Origin: Candidatus Bathyarchaeota archaeon | GTDB lineage: Archaea; Thermoproteota; Bathyarchaeia; Bathyarchaeales; Bathycorpusculaceae | Direction: 5' to 3' | Assembly: GCA_026014485.1 (NCBI GenBank) | Contig: JAOZIE010000012.1 | Location: 1-64,000, forward strand | DNA: 64,000 bases | In this document: positions 52,629 to 60,616 of the stretch, piece after piece | Position numbering within the stretch: position 1 is the first letter of the stretch | How the letters are laid out: every line of letters starts with the position of its first letter | Notes under the pieces: model-generated | Told to the model about the DNA's origin: nothing | Seen by the model: the letters and a program-made list of their open reading frames with translations, nothing else | Databases searched by the model: none | Position numbers and translations under genes: made by a program

Positions 52629-53255
52629 TTACTGTGTCTGTTCGGCGGAAGCGTAAAGCTCCAGCAAATCCCGCTTGAAACGTTCAGGCTGACCCACGTA
52701 GGCAGAGTGCGCTGCGCCCTCGTAGGTTACCAGCTTCGCCTTGGGAAGTTTGTCAGATAGAACGCGCATCTCTTCGCCTGAAATGACGTTGTCTTCTGAG
52801 CCCCAGATGATGCGTACAGGAAACCTAAACCGCTCAAACAGGGGGACAAGGGCTTCGTCGAGGGCTCTTGCGGGTGCCACAAGCAGCAATCCTTTAACTG
52901 GAAACTGCGCCGCATACTGCAACGCGATGTGTCCGCCTAAGCTTGCGCCGACCAAAACGGGCTGTTTTTCTCCAAAGGCATCATGGATTGCTTGTTTGGC
53001 GAAGGCGACGTTTTTCTGGGGGTCATGAGTTTTAGGTATGCACTCACTTTTGGAGCCATACGGCATATCTAACGCTAAAAAGGGCACATGCTTCTCCATA
53101 AGCAGAGGGGTAACGCCGATGCGTTGCCAAACCTCACTGGTGTACGAGAAACCATGCAAAAAGACGACGGGCACGCCCTCTGCGTGGAACAATATACTTC
53201 TGCATTGGAAGCCACCTAATTTCAGGGTTTTTTCAGACAAACCGTTTACCCGCAT
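52629..53255 (-). CDS. Alpha/beta hydrolase
   Basis: 208 residues. The oxyanion region is VVFLHGFSYTSEVW, the nucleophile elbow VGASLGGHIAL (Ser about 99), the acid IWGSEDNVIS (Asp) and the His in YEGAAHSAYV, so the triad is complete. It is a small lid-less esterase/lipase-type hydrolase of unknown substrate. It is convergent with the UbiA gene (16-bp gap). Confidence 0.82.
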   Translation of the reverse strand: MRVNGLSEKTLKLGGFQCRSILFHAEGVPVVFLHGFSYTSEVWQRIGVTPLLMEKHVPFLALDMPYGSKSECIPKTHDPQKNVAFAKQAIHDAFGEKQPVLVGASLGGHIALQYAAQFPVKGLLLVAPARALDEALVPLFERFRFPVRIIWGSEDNVISGEEMRVLSDKLPKAKLVTYEGAAHSAYVGQPERFKRDLLELYASAEQTQ

Positions 53256-53382
53256 ACATCTTGGCGACGCAGCTTATAACGGTATTTTCGCCGCCGCATC
53301 AGGCAGTGACCCCTCCTGTGCGATGGTGTCAATCAGAAAAAGATATAGGTTCCTTGGAGACTGGGAAAGGGGTGCGTTCTTG

Positions 53383-53454
53383 ATGGCTAACGTGGCGAAA
53401 AAAGGAGTCCGCGACGCTTCACTTGAACCAGAGGGAAACGGAAATCATGCTTGA
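53383..53454 (+). CDS. Possible 23-codon leader ORF before the CysRS-like gene
   Basis: The ATG at 53383 has AGGGGTG 8 nt upstream. The frame ends in a TGA that overlaps the CysRS-like start (CATGCTTGA). A TATA-like AAAGATATAG lies at about 53338-53347. It could be a regulatory leader peptide, or chance. Confidence 0.3.
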   Translation: MANVAKKGVRDASLEPEGNGNHA

Positions 53455-54691
53455 ACTCTGCAACACATTAACCCGAAAGCTTGAGGTGTTCCAGCCAGCT
53501 GAAGACCGCAAAGTCAAAATGTACACGTGTGGGCCATCTACGTATCAGCGTCCCCACATCGGCAACTACCGCACCTTCCTTTTTGAGGATGTTTTGCAGC
53601 GTTACTTGGAGTATTTAGGTTTCAAGGTTTCCCGCTTGGTGACGTTGACAAACATCGAAGATAAAGCCGTAGACTACGCCGAAGTCGCTGGAGTTTCAGT
53701 TGATGAACTTACCGACCGCAACGAAGCCATATTCTTCAAAGACTTCGAATTACTCCGCATTAAACCCCCTGACTACTCTGTCCGAGCCTCCACCATAATA
53801 GACCCCGCGGTAAAGCTTATTCAGATGCTTATGGAGAAAGGCATCGCCTACAAATACACACATGAAGGCGCAGAAAACATCTACTACGACCCCCTCAAAT
53901 TCAAAGGCTTTGGCAAACTCGCCCATCTAAACATGCGTAAGTGGCCAAAACAGAAACGGCGCTTTCACCTAGACACCTATCAGGGGTCGCCTTGGAATAG
54001 GGGCGATTTCGTTTTGTGGCGTGGCTGCAGGAAAAACGACAAGGTCTGCTGGGACACCGATATCGGCAGGGGCAGACCCGCGTGGAACATTCAGGACGCC
54101 GCCATGGTGACTGAGCATTTGGGGTTCCAGATTGATGTGGCGTGCGGTGGCGTTGATAACCTTGTGAGGCACCACGACTACACCATTGCCGTGGCAGAAG
54201 CCGTTTCAGGCAAACCGTTCGCAAACTATTGGTTGCATGGCGGGCACCTGTGTGTGGACGGCGAAAAAATGTCGAAAAGCAAAGGCAACGTTCTCTATCC
54301 TGAAGACCTCACCGAGAAAGGCTACAGCGGCGAGCACATCCGCTTCTTCTTAATTTATGGTCGCTACAGGCAGAAACAGAACTTCACTTGGGAAAACCTG
54401 GCGCAGACAAGCCAAAAACTCGACGCCCTCAAGCAGGCGGTGGCGGCGCTGCAGAAAACCGAAACCGAAGGCTCAACTCCCGCGGGGAAACGTGCAGCGG
54501 AAAGGTTAGTTTCGGTGTTTGAGACGCATATGAACAACGATTTAGACCTCAAGTCCGCTTTCGACGCCGTTCAGTCCGCGGTTGGAAAGCTTGAGGCGCT
54601 GAGACAAAAGCAGAAACTGGGCAAACAAGACGCAAAAGCCGCGGTGGATGGCTTGCGGAAAGTGGATCAAGTGCTGCAAGTCATTTTCTGA
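53447..54691 (+). CDS. cysS: Cysteinyl-tRNA synthetase-like protein with altered zinc ligands
   Basis: 414 residues from the ATG at 53447 (a TTG at 53423 is also open). The class I motifs are kept: YTCGPSTYQRPHIGNYRT (HIGN in place of HIGH) and KMSKSKGN. NIEDKAVDYA, QGSPWNRGDFVLW and YWLHGGHLCVDGEKM also match CysRS. Of the four zinc ligands (C, C, H, E in E. coli), the first Cys (YTCG) and the His (RHHD) are present. The second Cys (in GWHIECSAM) is Asp here (AWNIQDAAM), and the Glu of HHENE is Thr (HHDYT). The C-terminal anticodon part is about 45 residues shorter than usual. It may be the cell's CysRS or a CysRS-like paralog. Confidence 0.78.
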   Translation: MLELCNTLTRKLEVFQPAEDRKVKMYTCGPSTYQRPHIGNYRTFLFEDVLQRYLEYLGFKVSRLVTLTNIEDKAVDYAEVAGVSVDELTDRNEAIFFKDFELLRIKPPDYSVRASTIIDPAVKLIQMLMEKGIAYKYTHEGAENIYYDPLKFKGFGKLAHLNMRKWPKQKRRFHLDTYQGSPWNRGDFVLWRGCRKNDKVCWDTDIGRGRPAWNIQDAAMVTEHLGFQIDVACGGVDNLVRHHDYTIAVAEAVSGKPFANYWLHGGHLCVDGEKMSKSKGNVLYPEDLTEKGYSGEHIRFFLIYGRYRQKQNFTWENLAQTSQKLDALKQAVAALQKTETEGSTPAGKRAAERLVSVFETHMNNDLDLKSAFDAVQSAVGKLEALRQKQKLGKQDAKAAVDGLRKVDQVLQVIF

Positions 54692-54782
54692 TTCTGTTCA
54701 AGAACGATTCGCGTGCTTTTGTGAGGCGGGTGGAAAAAAGAAAAAGTGAGGGGAAATTGTGAAAGCAGCGTGGGCTGAGAAC

Positions 54783-54968
54783 TTACCGAGTCATCGGCTC
54801 TACTTTGATGGCGTTCTTTATCTTCTGTGCCAGCTCGGGAGAAACCGTTTGTATGTTATGCACCGACGCGGCGTGGGCTGTAATTTTCTTCATCAATTCT
54901 TCTTCGGTTGCCGCTGAAGTTTCAAAACCACATTTCATGCCAATGTCTGCACACTTAAAAGAAGGCAA
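54783..54968 (-). CDS. DUF1059 small protein
   Basis: 61 residues: FKCADIGMKCGFETSAATEE, then LMKKITAHAASVHNIQTVSP and ELAQKIKNAIK. This is the standard DUF1059 pattern with two conserved Cys and a His. The function is unknown. The ATG at 54968 is followed directly by the conserved region. Confidence 0.85.
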   Translation of the reverse strand: MPSFKCADIGMKCGFETSAATEEELMKKITAHAASVHNIQTVSPELAQKIKNAIKVEPMTR

Positions 54969-55046
54969 AACATCACCCTATAGTAAGGGTTGAAACTTTC
55001 TAATAAGAGTTCCCAGACAGAAACCAAACACTGCAGAAGGCGCTAT

Positions 55047-55307
55047 CTACTGTAGTACGCCTACGATTTTGACGCGGTCCACGTTTTCAGGGCCATGAGG
55101 TGCCATGTCAATTTCTTCGGTGAGGTCTTTTCCCGCTTGGTGCGCGCCAAGGTGGTCCCCATCCAGCCAGAAGCTGCTATCGGAAACATCGTAAACTTTC
55201 CCCTTGAATGCGATGTATGCGGGGTTACCGTTTCTTCCGTCGAATTTTGAGAGCTCCTCAACTGTAAACTTTTTCTCTTCACCCAAAAACGTCACCTTCG
55301 TATGCAC
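55047..55307 (-). CDS. Cytochrome b5-like heme/steroid-binding domain protein
   Basis: 86 residues. KKFTVEELSKFDGRNGNPAY, IAFKGKVYDVSDSSFW and GDHLGAHQAGKDLTEEID form a compact cytochrome b5 fold, with His residues in the DHLGAHQAGKD loop near the heme-ligand position. VKIVGVL closes it. The partner is unknown. It stands alone between DUF1059 and the surface protein. Confidence 0.85.
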   Translation of the reverse strand: MHTKVTFLGEEKKFTVEELSKFDGRNGNPAYIAFKGKVYDVSDSSFWLDGDHLGAHQAGKDLTEEIDMAPHGPENVDRVKIVGVLQ

Positions 55308-55388
55308 TGTAGATAGCGAAGGTTTTGTTTAAAGCTTTAGGAGGTAAAAGAAATGAAGTTTTAAGGTTGACCTGTTCAAAAATTTCCT

Positions 55389-56468
55389 CTAGTTCTCTTT
55401 GTAGCCCTTCTTGAAGTAAATCGTTAAAGCTAAAACGGTGATTGCTATCAAAGCAGTTACTCCAACAAGAATGGACAGGCTGTTGTTGTCTGGTTCTGAG
55501 TTTGGCTTTGCTGTAGGAAGAGCTGTTTGAGTAGGTTCTGTGGTGGGTTCTTGTGTTGGGGCTGGTGATGAGTTAGAAGACAGTGAGGGATTCTGTGAAG
55601 GGGGTGGTGTGGGAGTTGGGGTAGGTTCAGTTGTAGGTTCCATGGTTGGTGTGGGGCTTGGTGTAGGTGTTGGAGTGTTTACAGTGAAGATAATAGTGTC
55701 AGATTCGCACATTGTGCCAGCTGAATTGTTTGAGTAAACAACGATACTGTGAATGCCCTCAGATAAATCTGTCAACATACTTTTTCCCTTTATGGTAGAA
55801 TTAAAGCCAGTTAACACAGCTTTCACTGATACGGTAGAGTTTTCTTGGTTGTCTAAGCTGTAACCTGTCCAGGAAGGTTGATTATCAACTGTGAAATTAA
55901 ACTCAAGATTAGGAGAAGTGTAGGTTTTGTTTTCTATAGACAGATTGGAGATTTTTGGAGGATTGGCATCAACGTAAAATGCTATCTGGATTGATTTGCT
56001 GTTCTGTTCTTTTTGAGGTGTGGTGGTCAAGCCTCCATAGAAATGCCATGCGTGCACCTCGATTCCCACTTCATGTTTACCCCCTGTCAAATTCTCCAAT
56101 TTAATGGTGTACTGATTTTTTTCGGGTAGCCGATCATCTATTCTGTTGCTGTTGTAAACAAGAACATATTTCCCGTCTATGTAGTAACTGACGCTTGCTA
56201 TAGCACTGCTGGGAGGTATTCCATATCCACCCCAAAACCATGAATTATCTGGTTTAGTAACGTTGAAATCTAAAATGGCTTCACCTATGGGGTAACTTCC
56301 ATTTTGGGTTGGTGTCTGCACAGTTAATATTGGCAGAGTCATATTAGGGCTGTCTGGAAAGATTACAACGTTGGGGTTGGCTTTAACAAAGTTTTCAGTC
56401 ATGAATATAGAAAGTAGGAGTGCAGAAATGATTGTTAGCGTCATGAATGTTCTTTTGTTTACAGGCAT
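55389..56468 (-). CDS. Secreted surface protein, paralog of 22277-23695
   Basis: 359 residues. MPVNKRTFMTLTIISALLLS begins a signal peptide ending near VKANP. Ig-like beta strands follow (VSYYIDGKYVLVYNSN, YTIKLENLTGGKHEVGIEV, EGIHSIVVYSNNSAGT), then a long PTPTPSPTPT-type stalk (about 264-330), a transmembrane helix and the basic end YFKKGYKEN. The start codon, its hairpin and both upstream dyads are arranged exactly as in the 23.7 kb gene. The ectodomain is otherwise diverged. It is probably displayed on the cell surface, with unknown ligand. Confidence 0.8.
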   Translation of the reverse strand: MPVNKRTFMTLTIISALLLSIFMTENFVKANPNVVIFPDSPNMTLPILTVQTPTQNGSYPIGEAILDFNVTKPDNSWFWGGYGIPPSSAIASVSYYIDGKYVLVYNSNRIDDRLPEKNQYTIKLENLTGGKHEVGIEVHAWHFYGGLTTTPQKEQNSKSIQIAFYVDANPPKISNLSIENKTYTSPNLEFNFTVDNQPSWTGYSLDNQENSTVSVKAVLTGFNSTIKGKSMLTDLSEGIHSIVVYSNNSAGTMCESDTIIFTVNTPTPTPSPTPTMEPTTEPTPTPTPPPSQNPSLSSNSSPAPTQEPTTEPTQTALPTAKPNSEPDNNSLSILVGVTALIAITVLALTIYFKKGYKEN

Positions 56469-56479
56469 CAGTTAGATGC
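56465..56479. promoter_or_regulatory. Inverted repeat spanning the start codon (copy 2)
   Basis: GCATC-AGTTA-GATGC covers the ATG at 56468, as at 23692-23706. Confidence 0.4.
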
Positions 56480-56504
56480 TAGTTTTGTTTGTCTTATGAG
56501 GATT

Positions 56505-56526
56505 TTTGTCAATTTATCTTGACTAA
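56505..56526. promoter_or_regulatory. Dyad operator, proximal copy
   Basis: TTTGTCAA-TTTATC-TTGACTAA, 37 bp from the ATG at 56468, the same distance as the proximal dyad at 23732. Confidence 0.65.
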
Positions 56527-56538
56527 GCCGCTGGAAGA

Positions 56539-56560
56539 TTTGTCAACTTTTCTTGACTAA
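56539..56560. promoter_or_regulatory. Dyad operator, distal copy
   Basis: TTTGTCAA-CTTTTC-TTGACTAA, 34 bp from the proximal dyad, start to start (35 bp at the 23.7 kb locus). Confidence 0.65.
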
Positions 56561-56672
56561 GAAAAGCATAGACTGCAAAGAGTAACCTTAGAATTAGGAT
56601 TGCCCTGTCAAGTATCTGTTGGCGTATCCATTGACCAAGCTAAAGGCGTTTCAGGCCTAAAATTAAGTTTTA

Positions 56673-56703
56673 TGGTGGGCGGGGAGGATTTGGCCCTTCG
56701 ACC
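56673..56703 (-). other. Degenerate tRNA 3'-end-like fragment
   Basis: On the minus strand the DNA reads GAAGG-GCCAAAT-CCTCC then CCGCCCACCA. This looks like a T-arm (one mismatched pair, loop GCC in place of TTC) followed by a 3' acceptor strand with CCA. No 5' half exists, because the upstream DNA is coding. It could be an old integration scar (attachment-site remnant) or coincidence. Confidence 0.3.
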
Positions 56704-56716
56704 CTAACTTAGGTGG

Positions 56717-58084
56717 TTACTGGGCGAAAACGTAGTTTTTCTCGGTGATTGTGCTGTTTTGCCATGTGCCTTCCCAAATTACCCTGTATGGTATGCCTGT
56801 TTCCTGCGTTTGGTAGTCGGCTGTGATGCTGTAGATGGGGTTGGGGATAACGGGGTATGTCATGGTGAAGTTCCATCCGCCGCTGAGGTAAGTGTAGAGT
56901 TCCGAGCCGACAATCATTCCTCTGTCTACTCTGCCGCCTGTCCAGCTGAGGTTGTCCATGAACTGCGCTGTCTCGGGGTGATTCGTTTTTATGTAGGTCA
57001 TGGCGGCGTCTCGGATTTGCTCCTGCAGGGAAGCTTCAGCTGGTTGGTAGGTTGCGGTTATGTGGACGCTGCCCGTTGTGGTTTCCAAGTTCATCAAGAA
57101 GTTGCTTGCTGCGGGGTAATTGTTGGAGTATATGGGGGATTTGTCGCCGTTGAAGTTCTGCACATCAACAGATATGCTTCCAGTGGTTGTGTGTGACGTT
57201 AAGTGCGCTCCCACGTTGCCGCTTATGTCCATGTCGACGTTGACGCTGCCCGTGGTTGTCACGGCGTTTACCGAAACGTTACCTGCAAGCGGCGGGGTTT
57301 GCGTCACGTTTGCGTTCACAGAACCTGTGGTTGTTGCCAAATTCAACGCGGCATTACCTGTGACCTGAACGTTATCCCAGATGAAGCGGACGCTGCCCGT
57401 TGTGGTGGAAAGGGAAACGTTTTTCGTTAAAGTGGTATCCTCCGTAATGTTGGCTTCGACACCGCCCGTTGTGCTCCGCAGGGTTAAATCTTGGAAAGCT
57501 ACGGGGGAGCTTGTGTTCATGCTTATCCGTCCCACTGAGGTTTTTGCGTTTATGTTCAGGGGAACAGAGGAATCGAGGTAGATGTTGCAGGTTACTTGCA
57601 GGTCAAATGAGAAGGGCCATAGCAGCTCCCTTGAAATATCCGAGGTTACGGTCAGGTTACCTCCCAAAGTTTGGTTAGTGAAAACTACTTCGAGCGGATG
57701 CGTTTCTGAGCCGAAGAGCCCCGTGTTGCCGTTCGCAAAAACCTCCATCTTCACGACCTGAGTGGGTAAATCGGCTACAATCAAGTTGACATCCGCAACG
57801 TCCGCGTCAAAATCAAAGTTAACCGTGTCCACACCTGCAATCTTTGAAGCTTCGTATGTCCTGTTGAAGTGCACCGACTTAACGGGGAAGAAGGCGCCGA
57901 TTGCAACAAAAAACGCCACCAGCAAAAGCACTATCGAGATAATGGCGACCACGGTGTAGCCTGCTCGGGGTCTTCTTCGCGAAGGAACCTCCGCAGGGAC
58001 AGAAGCTTCTACGGGTGCACCGCAGACGCGACAAAATTTTGCGTCCTCATCCAGTTTAGCTCCACAGTTACGGCAATAAAACAT
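56717..58084 (-). CDS. Zinc-ribbon, membrane-anchored DUF4097-like beta-helix protein
   Basis: 455 residues from the ATG at 58084 (MFYCRNCGAKLDEDAKFCRVCG, a CxxC...CxxC zinc ribbon); 4 more codons are open upstream. A basic stretch, one transmembrane helix (about 45-65) and then an outside domain made of repeats containing TTTGSV (six times: RSTTGGV, STTTGSV, ATTTGSV, VTTTGSV, HTTTGSI, ETTTGSV) follow. This is the DUF4097/adhesin-like beta-helix. The last 100 residues are different and unassigned. It is divergent from the zinc-ribbon/RDD gene at 58197. Confidence 0.8.
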   Translation of the reverse strand: MFYCRNCGAKLDEDAKFCRVCGAPVEASVPAEVPSRRRPRAGYTVVAIISIVLLLVAFFVAIGAFFPVKSVHFNRTYEASKIAGVDTVNFDFDADVADVNLIVADLPTQVVKMEVFANGNTGLFGSETHPLEVVFTNQTLGGNLTVTSDISRELLWPFSFDLQVTCNIYLDSSVPLNINAKTSVGRISMNTSSPVAFQDLTLRSTTGGVEANITEDTTLTKNVSLSTTTGSVRFIWDNVQVTGNAALNLATTTGSVNANVTQTPPLAGNVSVNAVTTTGSVNVDMDISGNVGAHLTSHTTTGSISVDVQNFNGDKSPIYSNNYPAASNFLMNLETTTGSVHITATYQPAEASLQEQIRDAAMTYIKTNHPETAQFMDNLSWTGGRVDRGMIVGSELYTYLSGGWNFTMTYPVIPNPIYSITADYQTQETGIPYRVIWEGTWQNSTITEKNYVFAQ

Positions 58085-58196
58085 AACCAGACCCAAAACT
58101 ACAGTGCAACTTTTAGAATTTAAGCGTTACACCAGCCAAGGGCTTATCTGAAAGCAGATATATCGGAACACCATAAAGTCTCGTGAGGAGACTGAT

Positions 58197-58751
58197 ATGC
58201 CCTACTGTAGGAAATGTGGAAACGAGTTAACTGCACAAGACATGTTCTGTCCCAAATGCGGAACATCCGTTGCACCTGAGCAAGCAACAGCGGCGGCGCC
58301 AAGGGGATCAGATGCACCTGTGGCTTCGGGGTTGAAGCTGGCGTTCTGGGGGGAACGGTTTGTAGCGTGGCTCATAGATGCCATACTCATCTCAGTAGTA
58401 CTTAGCATCCTTGGCTTGTTCTCTTGGCTGGCGGTCGGTCACTTTGTTTGGTGGTCTGATTGGCCCGTCTGGGTGCCTTTCTTCAACGTTAGCGGTGTCC
58501 TGTACTTCTTTTACTGGTTCTTTATGGACGCTTCCTATGGGCAATCAGTAGGCAAGAGGGCTATGCGGCTGCGTGTGGTTCGAGTGGACGGCGGACGTAT
58601 AACTACAGGTCAGGCGGCCTTGGAAACCGTGGGAAAAGCCTTCCTGCTGCCGATTGATGCCCTATTAGGCTGGATTCTCTACCCGAAATCGCGGCAACGG
58701 CTCTTCAATCACATAGCCGAAACCGTGGTTGTCCGAGAAATCACCGCTTAA
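58197..58751 (+). CDS. Zinc-ribbon RDD-family membrane protein
   Basis: 184 residues. The N-terminus PYCRKCGNELTAQDMFCPKC is a zinc ribbon, followed by an Ala-rich linker. The RDD domain starts WGERFVAWLIDAILIS (the Arg-Asp pattern). FFMDASYGQSVGKRAMRLRV and ILYPKSRQRLFNHIAETVVV complete it, with three transmembrane helices. RDD proteins are thought to be transporters or channel parts. AGATATATC at about 58154 is a TATA, and GGAGAC lies before the ATG. Confidence 0.88.
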   Translation: MPYCRKCGNELTAQDMFCPKCGTSVAPEQATAAAPRGSDAPVASGLKLAFWGERFVAWLIDAILISVVLSILGLFSWLAVGHFVWWSDWPVWVPFFNVSGVLYFFYWFFMDASYGQSVGKRAMRLRVVRVDGGRITTGQAALETVGKAFLLPIDALLGWILYPKSRQRLFNHIAETVVVREITA

Positions 58752-58852
58752 ACGGGCACACCCACCCATTTCTTTGGGAAACAGGCGGGGTGGTAGCGTC
58801 TTTGCTTTGGGGTTGGTTGATGCTGGAAGCTGCGTTGTCACCGTTTAAGTAA

Positions 58853-58863
58853 TAGAATTTATA
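58853..58863 (+). promoter_or_regulatory. TATA box of metG
   Basis: GAATTTATATC lies about 33 bp before the TTG at 58891, giving transcription start a few bases ahead of it. Confidence 0.5.
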
Positions 58864-58890
58864 TCACCTCTAAACATCAAGCTTACAGTA

Positions 58891-60597
58891 TTGGAGAGTG
58901 CTCATACGCCAGAAAAAGTTCTTGTAACCTCTGCTTGGCCCTACATCAACGTGACGCCGCACCTTGGCAACCTTGTGGGCTCCGTGCTTTCCGCTGATGT
59001 TGCCGCACGGTACTACAGGCTGCAGGGCGAAGATGTCCTGATGGTTAGCGGCTCAGATACCCACGGCACACCCATCGAAGTTGAGGCGATGAAAGAAAAA
59101 ATCACGCCCAAGGCGCTGACCGACCGCAACCACGCCAAAGTCGCTGAACTGTTCCGCAGGTGGGATGCCAGCTTTGACAATTACACCAGCACCGAAAGCC
59201 CCGTTCACAGGGAATTTGTTCAGCAGCATATGATGAAAATTTACCAGAACGGCTACATTTTCGAAAAAGAAACGGAGATGCTGTACTGCGAGCATGACCA
59301 GAGGTTTCTGCCCGACCGCTTCGTAGAGGGGCACTGTCCACACTGCGACTACGAACACGCCCGCGGAGACCAATGCGACCGATGCGGAAGGCTCTTGGAA
59401 CCCACCACCCTTAACGAACCGTACTGCATCATCTGCCACAACACACCCGTCATCAAAAAAACCAAGCACTGGTACATCGACCTCTCCAAGTTCGCTGAGC
59501 CCCTATGCAAGTTCTTGGAGGAGAATAGACAAATCTCCAGCAACGCCAAAGCCTTCAGTCTGAACTGGATAAAAGAAGGTTTAAAGCCACGCGCGGTCAC
59601 ACGCGACGTCGGATGGGGGATTCCCGCGCCGTTTCCAGGCGCCGAAGGCAAAACCATCTACGTCTGGGTTGAAGCGGTTCTCGGCTACGTCTCTGCTACC
59701 ATAGAGCAGTGTCAGCGGATGGGGGAACCTGAGAGGTGGCGGGAATTCTGGTTCAACAAAAACGCTAAAACCCTCTACTTCGTGGGCAAAGACAACATAC
59801 CCTTCCACACCATAATTCTTCCTGCGCTACTGTTGGCGTCAGGCGAAAACTACAACCTGCCCTGGAACGTTTCCGCCACCGAATTTCTGCAGTTCAAAGG
59901 CGAGAAAGCCAGCAAAAGCCGCAAAATCGGCATCTGGATAGACGAAGCCCTCGAAATGTTCCCCGTGGATTACTGGCGTTTCTTCCTCATCGCCACCCGC
60001 CCCGAAACCAAAGACAGCGACTTCACATGGGAAGTTTTCACCTCAAAAATCAACGCAGACCTCAACGACACCTACGGCAACTTCATCCACCGAACACTCA
60101 CCTTCATCAACTCCAAATTCAACGGCGAAGTCCCAGCCGCTACCAAACTAGACGCTGACAATGAAGGGATCCTCAAAACCATACGGGAAAAGGTCGAAGC
60201 CATTTCAAGCGACCTAGAAGCAGCGAGGTTGCAGTCTGCAGCTAACACGCTCATAAGCCTAAGCCGCGTGGGCAACCAGTACCTCAACGAAAAGGAACCC
60301 TGGAAGCTCCTCAAAACGGACCCCGCTAAGGCAGGAACCATCTTCTACGTTGCAGCCCAAATCGTCAAAGCCCTCGCCGTGGCTTCAGCGCCCTTCATGC
60401 CCAGCAGAGCCGATGAACTGTGGCACACGCTGGGTTTATCGGGCAAAGTGACACGCTGGGATGAAGCCGTCACGCCTCTGGAGGCGGGGCATAAGGTGGG
60501 TAAGCCGCAGCCGCTGTTCCACAAAATTGACGCTGACGCGAAGGCACTGGATGATCTGCTGCAGAAAAATCGAGAAGAAAAATCAAAGGCAGCCTAA
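58891..60597 (+). CDS. metG: Methionyl-tRNA synthetase
   Basis: 568 residues with a TTG start at 58891. Class I motifs: TSAWPYINVTPHLGNLVGS (HLGN for HIGH), SGSDTHGTP and KASKSRKIGIW (KMSKS equivalent, about 338). Two zinc knuckles are intact: CEHD...CPHC and CDRC...CIIC (about 129-190). It lacks the C-terminal tRNA-binding domain, which is often a separate gene in archaea. It is 19 bp before the PHP gene, in one operon. Confidence 0.94.
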   Translation: MESAHTPEKVLVTSAWPYINVTPHLGNLVGSVLSADVAARYYRLQGEDVLMVSGSDTHGTPIEVEAMKEKITPKALTDRNHAKVAELFRRWDASFDNYTSTESPVHREFVQQHMMKIYQNGYIFEKETEMLYCEHDQRFLPDRFVEGHCPHCDYEHARGDQCDRCGRLLEPTTLNEPYCIICHNTPVIKKTKHWYIDLSKFAEPLCKFLEENRQISSNAKAFSLNWIKEGLKPRAVTRDVGWGIPAPFPGAEGKTIYVWVEAVLGYVSATIEQCQRMGEPERWREFWFNKNAKTLYFVGKDNIPFHTIILPALLLASGENYNLPWNVSATEFLQFKGEKASKSRKIGIWIDEALEMFPVDYWRFFLIATRPETKDSDFTWEVFTSKINADLNDTYGNFIHRTLTFINSKFNGEVPAATKLDADNEGILKTIREKVEAISSDLEAARLQSAANTLISLSRVGNQYLNEKEPWKLLKTDPAKAGTIFYVAAQIVKALAVASAPFMPSRADELWHTLGLSGKVTRWDEAVTPLEAGHKVGKPQPLFHKIDADAKALDDLLQKNREEKSKAA

Positions 60598-60616
60598 AAA
60601 GTGGAGCAGACGGCAA

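Noticed and set aside
55540-55737. A plus-strand Gly/Val-rich frame (and similar ones at 1673-1930 and 24607-24816)
   Set aside because: These are antisense readings of the Pro/Thr/Ser stalks of surface genes.
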